A stretch of DNA of 64,000 bases. Source: AM-0621 sp964386705 (GTDB lineage Bacteria; Planctomycetota; Planctomycetia; Planctomycetales; Planctomycetaceae). Positions within the stretch are counted from its first letter, which is position 1, and every line of letters begins with the position of its first letter. The stretch covers positions 1-64,000 of the forward strand of contig CAYLTY010000002.1 of NCBI GenBank assembly GCA_964386705.1. The letters are read 5' to 3'. Of the stretch, positions 17,404-25,499 are shown piece after piece. The position numbers were made by a program, and so were the translations under genes. The notes beneath the pieces are model-generated. The model searched no databases and was not told the DNA's origin. It saw only the letters and a list, made by a program, of their open reading frames with translations.

Positions 17404-18438
17404 TCAATTCGCAGCAGCGATCGAAACCGGGCAGGTGGTCTGCTGGGCATACGGCACAATCCAGATGTTACGGAAGCGAACTGGATCGCCGTGATTCTGC
17501 AGCTTGGTGACCAGAGCCTTAGGGCCTTCTTGAGCACCGCCGCCGGTCTTGGCCGTCACTTCCACCTGGTTGTGAACTGCGACGCCGTTGTGCAAGACGG
17601 TGATCTGCGCGTTCTGAATCTTCTTGCCGGACTCATCAAAGCGCGGGCTGAAGAACCAGATGTCATACGTCTGCCAGGTCAGCGGTGGCAGGCACATGTT
17701 GAGGTCCGGACGGCGCTGCTTGTAGAGCGACCCGCACTCGTTCTCGATGCCGTCCAGACCGAACGAATCGAGGACCTGCACTTCGTAGCGGCTTTGAATG
17801 TAGACGCCGCTGTTGCCTCGAGCCTGTCCGCGAGCCAGTGGCATGTACGGCAGCATGTATTCAATGTGCAACTGGAAGTCGCCGAAAGCCTCCTTGGTCT
17901 CGCAGCCTTCTTTCAGCAGGTTGCCTTCCAGCTTGCCGTCCTTGAAGTGGTCGGCGTTCGTGCCATCGAAGAGGACTTTGGCTCCCCACGGTGCTGTTTG
18001 GCCGAGCGTCGGGCTTTGACGAGTCACCTTGGCCGCATTCCCCAGCGACCAGCCGTTACTGGTGACTGAGGCCGCGCCGTTGGCGATCACAATCTGGCGA
18101 CCTTCGGCGTTCAGTGTCAGCGTCGAGCCTTCGAGCTTGCCCGTGTACTTGGTGCGTTCACCGTTCATCGGCCAGCCATAGCCGGGCAAGCCGCCGCGAT
18201 ATTCGACCGCCTGAAAGTCGCCTTTGCCGAGTGACACCACCTGCAGGCCGACGGGCTCGCAACGGCGGCACGCATTGACGACGGACCCCAGATACTCACC
18301 CTGATACGCGAACTCTTCGCCGACCTTGGAGATGTCGGTGATCGCTGCCGGCTTGGCTTTTTCATCTGCAGCCTTCGTGACTGCGGGCATTGAGAAACAG
18401 ACTAGTCCAGCGAGCAACCAACCGGCAAATCGAGGCAT
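17404..18438 (-). CDS. Exported DUF1080 (3-keto-disaccharide hydrolase-like) protein
   Basis: The 344-residue protein has a signal peptide (WLLAGLVCFSMPAVTKA). Its C-terminal two-thirds match the DUF1080/PF06439 concanavalin-like fold: ALFDG-type start (KVLFDGTNADHFKDG), FGDFQLHIEYMLP, GNSGVYIQSRYEVQVLDSFG, and the final QNHGDPVRFRNIWIVP motif. The family is hugely expanded in planctomycetes, and some members hydrolyse 3-keto-glycosides. The first third holds several Cys (ACRRCEP) and is less conserved. The amidohydrolase gene follows it. Confidence 0.92.
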   Translation of the reverse strand: MPRFAGWLLAGLVCFSMPAVTKAADEKAKPAAITDISKVGEEFAYQGEYLGSVVNACRRCEPVGLQVVSLGKGDFQAVEYRGGLPGYGWPMNGERTKYTGKLEGSTLTLNAEGRQIVIANGAASVTSNGWSLGNAAKVTRQSPTLGQTAPWGAKVLFDGTNADHFKDGKLEGNLLKEGCETKEAFGDFQLHIEYMLPYMPLARGQARGNSGVYIQSRYEVQVLDSFGLDGIENECGSLYKQRRPDLNMCLPPLTWQTYDIWFFSPRFDESGKKIQNAQITVLHNGVAVHNQVEVTAKTGGGAQEGPKALVTKLQNHGDPVRFRNIWIVPYAQQTTCPVSIAAAN

Positions 18439-18581
18439 TGTCGAAGTTCCCTAAAAGGCAGTGATGTCAGAGGAAGTGCGTCAGGATGTAGCAGCAAGCG
18501 GTGTGTGCGGGAAATCAGATACGGGAGAGATACCTCGCCACCGCCGCACGGTCCACGCAGAGCGCCTCGCGACCAGCCAAA

Positions 18582-19844
18582 TCAGTTCGTGCTGACAGGA
18601 TTGGAGAGGATCTCCGGAGTCTCGTTATTCAGCCGAATTCGGCCCGGCGAACGTCGCTTTTCGATCTGCAAAGTCAGCGGACCGCCAACCGGGGGGCCGA
18701 TGATACGTCCGCCGATATTGACCGTCTCACCCACCTGTGCGCGCCGCAGGCTTTGCGTGATCTCAAACTCGATGCCGTCCCCGGAAGCATTCTTAGCGAC
18801 GAGGAAGAAGAAGCCGTCCTGTGGCAGAGGAGTTTGCACAACACAGTCGACTGTAATCTCTCTCCCGCCCGCGAAGCCGGTTCCGTTCTTGGCGTTGGCG
18901 ATGGCAATCACCTTTCCGACGGCGGCGGCACCGGCGAGCTGCTGCACGGTCGGGGGCGGCTGGGCGGCTGTTTCAGTGCCGCCTTGAGCAATCTCGCCTG
19001 AGACCTTGCTCCATTTCTGATGGCCGGTCTTCAAGGCCATATGGGCGCTGAGCTTGCCTGTGCCGAGCACTCCGGGGCCGATCGCGAACTGTACCGTGCC
19101 CTGATTCTGCAGGGTGATATCCACTTCCATGTAGTGCTCGATGAAACCACCGCCCGATCCTTGACCGATATAGAGCACATACTTCTTACCCGCCTCGGGA
19201 GCCCCTGCGGCAATGCGATAGTCAATCGTGTAGGGCTTATCGAACGGCCCGCTGCTCTGCCCCTGCTTGAAATTCGAGAGGACCACCCACACCGGATAAC
19301 CCTGAACGGCGGCGGCAACCGGCTGAACTGCGGCAGGTTGAACCGGCGGTGTTTGAGTTGTCGCAGGCGGAGTGGCGGTCGTGTTGGGAGTTGCCGCCGC
19401 GTGCTGAGCGGCAATAGCCGGATTCGTCGTATCAGCCGGATTAGGCGTGGGATTCGGCTGAACCGGGTTCGGGCTGGCTGCGATCGGCGGTGGCTGCGCA
19501 GGAAGACCCGGATCGGGCCGTCTCATTAGTGTGAACACTAAAACCGCAACACCGACGGCAGTCACTCCACCAACTGCCAGGCCGATAATGAGACTTGTAT
19601 TGGCACTTTGCCTGGGCGCAGGTCGACGGCCTCGACCGCCACCAGATCGAGATCGACCACTCTCACGGCGAGAGGGCCTGCTCTCGTATTCCTCTTCAAT
19701 GACTTCTTCGTAGGCCTCGCCGTACTCGTCTTGCTCCGGAACATCGACGGAACCGCCGCATTCCGGGCAACGCAGCCGTTTGCCGGCCGCGTTGTCCTTC
19801 AGCTTGAGAGTCTTCCCGCAATCACACTTGACCGTGATAGCCAT
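18582..19844 (-). CDS. Zinc-ribbon, single-pass membrane protein with proline-rich linker
   Basis: The 420-residue protein starts at the ATG at 19844, placed by a GGAGAA Shine-Dalgarno sequence. The first 35 residues form a compact zinc-ribbon-like unit (CDCGKTL, then RCPECGG), probably cytoplasmic. An acidic then Arg/Ser-rich stretch leads to one transmembrane helix (about 85-107). Beyond it are a long Pro/Ala/Thr/Asn linker (about 110-185) and two beta-rich, apparently extracytoplasmic regions (VWVVLSNFKQGQSSGPFDK; GREITVDCVVQTPLPQDG). A related N-terminal ribbon occurs in the second ExbD of this window. It is 103 bp downstream of glyS on the same strand. Function unknown. Confidence 0.8.
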   Translation of the reverse strand: MAITVKCDCGKTLKLKDNAAGKRLRCPECGGSVDVPEQDEYGEAYEEVIEEEYESRPSRRESGRSRSGGGRGRRPAPRQSANTSLIIGLAVGGVTAVGVAVLVFTLMRRPDPGLPAQPPPIAASPNPVQPNPTPNPADTTNPAIAAQHAAATPNTTATPPATTQTPPVQPAAVQPVAAAVQGYPVWVVLSNFKQGQSSGPFDKPYTIDYRIAAGAPEAGKKYVLYIGQGSGGGFIEHYMEVDITLQNQGTVQFAIGPGVLGTGKLSAHMALKTGHQKWSKVSGEIAQGGTETAAQPPPTVQQLAGAAAVGKVIAIANAKNGTGFAGGREITVDCVVQTPLPQDGFFFLVAKNASGDGIEFEITQSLRRAQVGETVNIGGRIIGPPVGGPLTLQIEKRRSPGRIRLNNETPEILSNPVSTN

Positions 19845-19947
19845 ATCAATGTTCTCCGCACGAGACGCGATGGATGACAGGCACCAACGAATCGAAGAGA
19901 GACGCAAGAGCGGCAACGAATCGCCGCTCTTCGGGATTGGCGGGCAT

Positions 19948-21597
19948 TTAGCCCTTCAACCGCCGCTGAATTTCTTCCGTGACCTTGTCCAGCGGAATAC
20001 GTTCCTGAGCGAGAGAGTCACGATCCCGAAGCGTGACCGTCTTTTGACTAATCGTATCACCGTCAATGGTGATGCAATACGGCGTGCCGATCTCATCCTG
20101 CTGGCGGTACCGACGACCGATGGCGCCTTGCTGATTGTATTGCACATTCAGCCCTGCTTCCTTCAATTCTCTATACACTCCCAGTGCGATGTCCGGCATC
20201 CCTTCCTTCTTGATCAGCGGGAAGACTGCGGCTTTCACCGGGGCGATCCGCGGATGGAATCGCATGACGGTGCGAGTCTGTGCTTTGCCGTCTTCGTCAG
20301 GAGCTTCGTCCTCGTCGTAGGCTTCGCAGATGAAGGCCAACGTTCCGCGATCCGCGCCCGCTGACGGTTCAATCACGTGCGGAATGAACCGTTCGCGCGT
20401 CTGATCGTCGAAGTACGACAAATCCTTACCGCTGCCGCGCCACTTCGGATTTCCGTCAGCGTCCTTCTCCACTTCCAGTGGTCGCGTCTTCGGATCCAGC
20501 TTGCCTTCGGAGTGACTACGGAGATCAAAGTCACCGCGATGAGCGACACCTTCGAGTTCTCCGAACTCACCGGCGTCAAGGAATGGAAACGCATACTCGA
20601 TGTCGGACGTGCCGCAGGAATAGTGACTGAGTTCATCCTGGTGGTGTTCGCGAAGCTGCAGGCGCTCACCGCTCAAGCCGAGGTTCGTGTACCACTTCAT
20701 GCGGCGATCGCGCCAATACTGATACCACTGGGCAGATTCCCCTGGATGGCAGAAGAACTCGAGTTCCATCTGCTCGAATTCGCGCGATCGGAACGTGAAG
20801 TTGCGCGGCGTGATCTCGTTGCGAAAGCTCTTGCCGACCTGACAGATACCAAACGGCACTTTGACACGCGTGCTGTCAACCACGTTCTTGAAGTTGACGA
20901 AGATGCCTTGAGCCGTTTCCGGACGCAGGAACGCCGCATCGTCTTCGGTGCCCATCGCGCCGAGAATCGTCTTCATCATCAGGTTGAATTCGCGCGGTTC
21001 CGTGAAGGTACCAAGCGAGTCGACGTCGGGTGCCAACACGCTGGCGAATTGGCTCGGTTCAACCGTCCCCAGTGACTGCACCCCGCCATCCCAAACGAGC
21101 CTGTCGGCTTCCTTGTTGCGCAGGCCAAACAGCTTCGCAGCCCTCGCTTCAATGTCCGGAGCCGGATCTTCAGCACCGGACGTAACGAACACTCGCTCGA
21201 CTTGTTGCGCGGATGCAGTTTTTCCCGGACACGTGACCCAGCGTCCCTTCAGTTGATCGTAGCGATAGCGCTTCTTCGATAGCTTGCAGTCGACCATCAT
21301 GTCGTGGAACAAGTCGTAGTGACCCGAGCATTTCCAGATCTGAGGATGCATGACGATCGAGCTGTCCAACCCGACCATATGAAATGTCTGTGGAGCACCC
21401 GGGTATTCGCGGAACTCGTCGTGTGAGGTGACCATGTCACGCCACCAGGCATCCTTGACGTTCCTCTTCAGTTCGACGCCCAGCGGGCCATAATCCCAGA
21501 AACCGTTGAGCCCGCCGTAAATCTCCGACGACTGAAACAAGAAACCCCGTCGTTTGCACAACGAGACGATGCTATCCATGTCCTTCTTCTTGCTCAC
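19948..21597 (-). CDS. glyS: Glycine--tRNA ligase, alpha2 (single-chain) type
   Basis: This class II aminoacyl-tRNA synthetase charges tRNA-Gly. The 549-residue chain is the dimeric alpha2 type rather than the two-subunit GlyQ/GlyS type. Recognisable parts are the N-terminal CKRRGFLFQSSEIYGG and WDYGPLGVELKRN, the RPETAQGIFVNF segment, motif 2 (FRNEITPRN, EFEQMELEFF), motif 3 around PSAGADRGTLAF, and a C-terminal anticodon-binding domain (IAPVKAAVFPL, QQDEIGTPYCITID). The GTG at 21595-21597 has an AAAGG ribosome-binding site seven bases upstream; an in-frame ATG at 21579 is possible. It is divergent from the DUF1501 gene. Confidence 0.97.
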   Translation of the reverse strand: MSKKKDMDSIVSLCKRRGFLFQSSEIYGGLNGFWDYGPLGVELKRNVKDAWWRDMVTSHDEFREYPGAPQTFHMVGLDSSIVMHPQIWKCSGHYDLFHDMMVDCKLSKKRYRYDQLKGRWVTCPGKTASAQQVERVFVTSGAEDPAPDIEARAAKLFGLRNKEADRLVWDGGVQSLGTVEPSQFASVLAPDVDSLGTFTEPREFNLMMKTILGAMGTEDDAAFLRPETAQGIFVNFKNVVDSTRVKVPFGICQVGKSFRNEITPRNFTFRSREFEQMELEFFCHPGESAQWYQYWRDRRMKWYTNLGLSGERLQLREHHQDELSHYSCGTSDIEYAFPFLDAGEFGELEGVAHRGDFDLRSHSEGKLDPKTRPLEVEKDADGNPKWRGSGKDLSYFDDQTRERFIPHVIEPSAGADRGTLAFICEAYDEDEAPDEDGKAQTRTVMRFHPRIAPVKAAVFPLIKKEGMPDIALGVYRELKEAGLNVQYNQQGAIGRRYRQQDEIGTPYCITIDGDTISQKTVTLRDRDSLAQERIPLDKVTEEIQRRLKG

Positions 21598-21989
21598 CGC
21601 AACGCCTTTACTGGAAGAGTTCTTGTCTGCGAATGCCGGGATTCTGGCGGGTTCCCCGGAACGCGGTCAAACCAGCCTCATGTGTTCGCCAGAGATTCCA
21701 ACTGTCGGCTGGTCCAGGCTGTCAGACTGGGCAATTCGGGTTCAAGTTCGCGTGCAGTCCGACTCGTAACCGCTGATCGCAAAGTGATGTCCGCGGCCAA
21801 TGAACTGGCACGCCCCAAATGGCGCCGGGCTCCTTCTCAGAGAATCAGCTGAGGAGTGCTGCCGGCGCGGATCGAGGATTCTGAGCAGAGACCCATTCGC
21901 GGCCTAGCTGAAGACGGCGGTGGAACTCGACAGGGGCTTGTGACCATACTGGCGACCGCGTTTTTTCCATCGGCAGCGGAGACTTCGTC
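21598..21989. other. Divergent intergenic region glyS / DUF1501
   Basis: This 392-bp gap must hold the promoters of both flanking genes. I see only a small palindrome, GTTCC-CC-GGAAC, near 21650-21661. No convincing ORF or T-box-like structure was found on the glyS side. Confidence 0.4.
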
Positions 21990-23408
21990 ATGTTGCGAGT
22001 TCTCAGTGGCACACAACAGGTTTGCGACGGCATTTCGCGACGGGAAGCCCTGCGTGTCGGCGGACTCTCTCTATTCGGCGGACTGACTTTGCCTTCAATG
22101 CTGCGGGCGAAGGAAGCGGACCTGAGCCGCCATACGCATCCGGCCAAGGCGAAGTCGGTCGTTCTGATCAACCTGTTTGGCGGGCCGCCACATCAGGACA
22201 TGGTGGACCTGAAACCACACGCTCCAGCGAATATCCGGGGTGAGTTCTCGCCCATCGCGACCACCGTGCCGGGCATCGATATCGGCGATCTGCTGCCGAA
22301 GACGGCGGTGATCATGGACCGCTGCACGCTCATCCGCACGTATTCGCACCGGTACAACAGCCACAATCCGTACAACGTCCTGACCGGTTTTGATCTCGGG
22401 AATGACCGGGAGAACTACTTCGCCAAGCGGTCAGATCATCCCAGCGTCGGGTCCGTCTGCCAGTACATGGATATCGGTCCGCACGACGTGCCGCGGTATG
22501 TGACCATGCCCGCGTTTCCGGGCTACTCGCAGGCGTTGCGACGAGCTGGTCCTTACGGCGGGTATCTCGGCAGCCAGTACGACCCGCTGTTCACGATTTG
22601 TTCGCCTGAGTTCGCTCGCAAGTCCGCCAACTTCTACGACCCCGTCACGGCGGGCGGGCAGCCGGTGCTGCCATCGCTCGACGAACTGCCCAACGTGACG
22701 GCCGATCGACTGGATCGCCGCAAGAACCTGCTGCAGCAGTTTGACGAGCAATTGCGGCAGATCGACGCTTCGCGCACAACCAATGTGATGACGGCGTTTC
22801 AACGGAAAGTCTTCGAACTTTTGACTTCTCCGAAGACGCGAGCTGCGTTTGATCTCAACCAGGAACCGGCTTCAACGCGGGACAACTACGGTCGGAACCT
22901 GTGGGGTTCGAGCATGCTGATTGCTCGCCGCCTCGTGGAAGCTGGTACCACGTTCGTGACCGTGAATTGGGAAGCCGAAAACAGCGGTCACTGGGACTTG
23001 CACGAGAACAACTTTGGGATGTGCCGGGCCCAGTGCCCGCAACTGGATGCGATGTTCTCGACGTTCGTTCTGGACCTCGACCAGCGCGGCCTGCTGGATT
23101 CCACGCTGGTCGTATTGATGGGTGAAATGGGACGCACGCCACGCGTGAACGGCAAGGCGGGCCGCGATCACTGGCCTCAATGCGGCTTCGTCCTGTTGGC
23201 TGGCGGCGGCACCAAACGCGGCTTTTTGCTGGGCAAGACGGACTCGGAAGCCGCTTATCCGATCGACCGGCCCGTTTCGGCGGGCGACATGGTCGCGACG
23301 ATCTATCAGCTCGTCGGCATCGATCCGCACCTCATGGTGCCTGACCTGACTTCCCGGCCGATCCACATCTCGCACGGCGGCGAACCAGTGTGGGAAATTC
23401 TGGTTTGA
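21990..23408 (+). CDS. DUF1501 Tat-exported protein
   Basis: The 472-residue member of DUF1501 (PF07394) belongs to a sulfatase/alkaline-phosphatase-like family expanded in planctomycetes. A twin-arginine signal (SRREALRVGGLSLFGG) follows about 15 N-terminal residues. Family motifs include VVLINLFGGPPHQDM, the SHRYNSHNPYNVLTG region, GHWDLHENNF, and MGEMGRTPRVNGKAGRDHW, which carries likely metal ligands. Such genes usually pair with a DUF1549/DUF1553 gene; here that partner type is about 4 kb away on the opposite strand, separated by rnd and a hydrolase. The enzymatic activity is not established. Confidence 0.94.
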   Translation: MLRVLSGTQQVCDGISRREALRVGGLSLFGGLTLPSMLRAKEADLSRHTHPAKAKSVVLINLFGGPPHQDMVDLKPHAPANIRGEFSPIATTVPGIDIGDLLPKTAVIMDRCTLIRTYSHRYNSHNPYNVLTGFDLGNDRENYFAKRSDHPSVGSVCQYMDIGPHDVPRYVTMPAFPGYSQALRRAGPYGGYLGSQYDPLFTICSPEFARKSANFYDPVTAGGQPVLPSLDELPNVTADRLDRRKNLLQQFDEQLRQIDASRTTNVMTAFQRKVFELLTSPKTRAAFDLNQEPASTRDNYGRNLWGSSMLIARRLVEAGTTFVTVNWEAENSGHWDLHENNFGMCRAQCPQLDAMFSTFVLDLDQRGLLDSTLVVLMGEMGRTPRVNGKAGRDHWPQCGFVLLAGGGTKRGFLLGKTDSEAAYPIDRPVSAGDMVATIYQLVGIDPHLMVPDLTSRPIHISHGGEPVWEILV

Positions 23409-23461
23409 CCGGGACGATCCCGGCGGCACGCGGAATTCACAGGAGTCCTGACTTGCCGCTG

Positions 23462-23493
23462 CCTTCACGGATTGGCACTATATTGCGTGAAGG
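23462..23493. promoter_or_regulatory. 8-bp perfect inverted repeat, 16-nt spacer
   Basis: CCTTCACG (23462-23469) and CGTGAAGG (23486-23493) are exact reverse complements. It lies 54 bp after the DUF1501 stop and could be an operator or the stem of a terminator. The spacer contains a sigma-54-like string, but with the wrong spacing. Confidence 0.4.
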
Positions 23494-23563
23494 TTTGCTG
23501 AAGAGAAGCGTTGAAGTGCTGAGATGTCTCAGACACAGCAGCGTCGTTTGCTCTAGAGAATCA

Positions 23564-23618
23564 GTCTGCGGCGCCAGCGAGGGTTAGTCCTTCGGGAAGC
23601 CTCGTTCGCGCCGCAGAC
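23564..23618. ncRNA. Long hairpin with UUCG tetraloop, candidate structured RNA
   Basis: The left arm GTCTGCGGCGC plus CGAGG pairs with the right arm CCTCG plus GCGCCGCAGAC, interrupted by a 3-nt internal stretch with two mismatches. The loop contains TCC-TTCG-GGA, an extra-stable UUCG tetraloop mini-hairpin. Such stability suggests a functional RNA, but no family is recognised. Confidence 0.4.
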
Positions 23619-23802
23619 CGCCGTCGACAGAGCAGCATTCTCGCGCGGGTTCACGGTGCGGACTGTGACCATCTGACGAGGTGTCCGCGCAGGCAAACCT
23701 ATGCATCGCCACGAGCGCGGCATTGCGCCGTCCTTCTGGCCCGGTTCGTCGTGACAGCTCCGGCTGTCGTGGCGCGCCGTGATGAGAACATAGGCCGTTG
23801 AC

Positions 23803-24993
23803 ATGTCAGATGCGCTCATCTCCTCACAGCGGGAGTTTGAAGACTTCTGCGATGAGGTGCGCGACGCCGGAATTGTGGCGTACGACACCGAATTCATCTC
23901 GGAAAACAGCTACCGACCAAAGCTTTGCCTGGTGCAGCTGGCGACGCCCGAACGCGCCGTCGCGGTGGACCCCTTCGAGGTCAATCTCGCGACTTGGTGG
24001 GACATCATGCTGGACGATGACACCACTGTCGTCGTCCACTCGGGCAAGGAAGAAACCCGTTTTTGCCTGACGCACACGGCTCAGCGGCCGAAGAAACTGG
24101 TCGACGTGCAGATCGCCGAAGGCCTGCGTGGCAGCAGTTTTCCGCTGAGTTACGAGCGATTGATCTCCCGCGTGCTCGGCAAGTCCGTGCAGTCGACGGA
24201 AACGCGAACCGACTGGCAGCGTCGGCCGCTGACCGAACGTCAGATTGAATATGCGCTCGACGACGTCCGCTACATGATCCCCTGTTGGGAAAAGCAGGAA
24301 GCGTGGCTCGAAAAGCAGGGGCGCTTGCACTGGGCGCACGACGAATTCGAGCGGTTGATCGACGAGATGGAAGCTGAACGCTCCGACGACTCCTGGACGC
24401 GATTGTCCGGCATTCGACGTTTGTCGTCCCGGCAACTGGCCGTCGCGAAAGAGCTGTTCTCATGGCGTGACAAGGAAGGCGCCGACCGCAATCAACCGGT
24501 GCGCCGCATCCTGCGAGATGACCTGCTGATCGACCTCGCCCGCAGGCAACCACAGTCCGAAGAAGAACTCTTCAATTCGCGCGATATGAATCGGCAAGGA
24601 CTCCGCCGAGTCGCCGCCGACATCATTGATTGCGTGCAGCGGGCGCTCTCGCTGCCCAAGAACCAATTGCCAAAGCCGTTCGAAGCACCAGATTCGTCTA
24701 CTGAAGAACCGGTTCTGTGCAAAATTCTAGCGATTGCTCTCGCGAATCGTTGTGCCGAACTGGACCTCTCGCACGGACTGGTGGGCTCAAACGGCGACCT
24801 GCGAAACCTCGTCCGCTGGTATTCGAACAAGTGCCCGGAAGACGCTCGGCCACGCCTGATGCGCGGCTGGCGGGCGGAAGTCTGCGGCGACCTGCTCCGC
24901 GACGTCATTGACGGCAAGATCAGCCTGCGAGTTGCCGACCCGAACTCCGAATACCCGTTGGTCTTCGAGCGAGTCGGCAAAACGGCGAAATGA
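23803..24993 (+). CDS. rnd: Ribonuclease D (3'-5' exonuclease with HRDC domain)
   Basis: The 396-residue RNase D acts in 3' maturation of tRNA and other stable RNAs. The exonuclease domain covers about 1-190: Exo I YDTEFISE, Exo II VVHSGKEETRF, and Exo III DWQRRPLTERQIEYALDDVRY with the conserved Tyr and Asp of DEDDy enzymes. In Exo II the position that is the catalytic Asp in E. coli (HAGSED) is Glu here (HSGKEE). One HRDC domain follows (about 205-285), then a C-terminal extension of about 100 residues. It starts at ATG 23803 after the structured gap and ends just before a strong terminator hairpin. Confidence 0.93.
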   Translation: MSDALISSQREFEDFCDEVRDAGIVAYDTEFISENSYRPKLCLVQLATPERAVAVDPFEVNLATWWDIMLDDDTTVVVHSGKEETRFCLTHTAQRPKKLVDVQIAEGLRGSSFPLSYERLISRVLGKSVQSTETRTDWQRRPLTERQIEYALDDVRYMIPCWEKQEAWLEKQGRLHWAHDEFERLIDEMEAERSDDSWTRLSGIRRLSSRQLAVAKELFSWRDKEGADRNQPVRRILRDDLLIDLARRQPQSEEELFNSRDMNRQGLRRVAADIIDCVQRALSLPKNQLPKPFEAPDSSTEEPVLCKILAIALANRCAELDLSHGLVGSNGDLRNLVRWYSNKCPEDARPRLMRGWRAEVCGDLLRDVIDGKISLRVADPNSEYPLVFERVGKTAK

Positions 24994-25010
24994 GCCCTGC
25001 AAAAAGAATC

Positions 25011-25051
25011 ACGCCAGATTGACTCCCCACCGAATGTGGTCAATCTGGCGT
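25011..25051. terminator. Strong terminator hairpin downstream of rnd
   Basis: A perfect 13-bp inverted repeat, ACGCCAGATTGAC (25011-25023) and GTCAATCTGGCGT (25039-25051), has a 15-nt loop. It is preceded by AAAAAGAA and followed by TGTTTCTGTTT, as expected for a rho-independent terminator of rnd; it could work in both directions. Confidence 0.85.
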
Positions 25052-25499
25052 GTTTCTGTTTGGCTCATTGCACTCCGAATCGTGTCGCGGCCACCCATCC
25101 AGGCAGCAACGGCAGAACCGGTAGCAAAGTTGACGCATGAAGACAGGCTTCAGGCGTTTGGACGTCATGAGAGTGACGAATTCCCAGACGGCCTCCCTGC
25201 ATTGCTACATAAAGTAATCTCCGGGACGCGACAGAATCGGTCGACCACATGGCCGAACGGCCCGATAGCTTTCAAGCAGGCGCAGTGCCAGATTCTCAAG
25301 CCTTCCTAGTTTTCACTCGCCAAGCCGCTGATTTGCAGATTATGCGAAGACCATCGGCATAAACGTCCGAGCCCGAGCATCGCCATCATGGATGTCAGAG
25401 TGACGGCACCCGCCGTCAGAATTTGGTCAGCGGATGTTGTGGCCAGATCTTGAGCGACGCCGCTCCCCTGCTCGTCTCGGCATCTCTACTCGGTGCGAG
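25052..25499. other. 448-bp gap without a supportable gene
   Basis: Between the rnd terminator and the convergent hydrolase stop there is no ORF with a start codon, ribosome-binding site and recognisable product. A minus-strand frame is open from 25485 to 25306 but has no ATG until 25389. It could be a decayed coding end, or chance. Confidence 0.35.

Larger units (their letters stand above)
23409..23802 (+). other. Structured 394-bp intergenic region upstream of rnd
   Basis: No convincing ORF is present. The region holds several strong inverted repeats: 23462-23493 (8 bp arms), CTGAGA-TG-TCTCAG within about 23519-23532, 23564-23618 (about 19-bp stem, below), GCGGAC/GTCCGC around 23660-23690, and GACAGC-TCCG-GCTGTC near 23755-23770. 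This density suggests a structured leader for rnd or a small RNA. No known RNA family motif (RNase P, tmRNA, SRP, 6S) was recognised. Confidence 0.45.

Noticed and set aside
23473..23487. Sigma-54-like promoter (TTGGCAC...TTGC)
   Set aside because: The GG and GC elements are separated by 9 bases instead of the required 10, and the sequence lies inside a separate perfect inverted repeat.
25306..25485. Minus-strand open frame ending in a hydrophobic stretch, possible relic of a surface-protein C-terminus
   Set aside because: No start codon until 25389, no ribosome-binding site, and the similarity is too weak to call a pseudogene.
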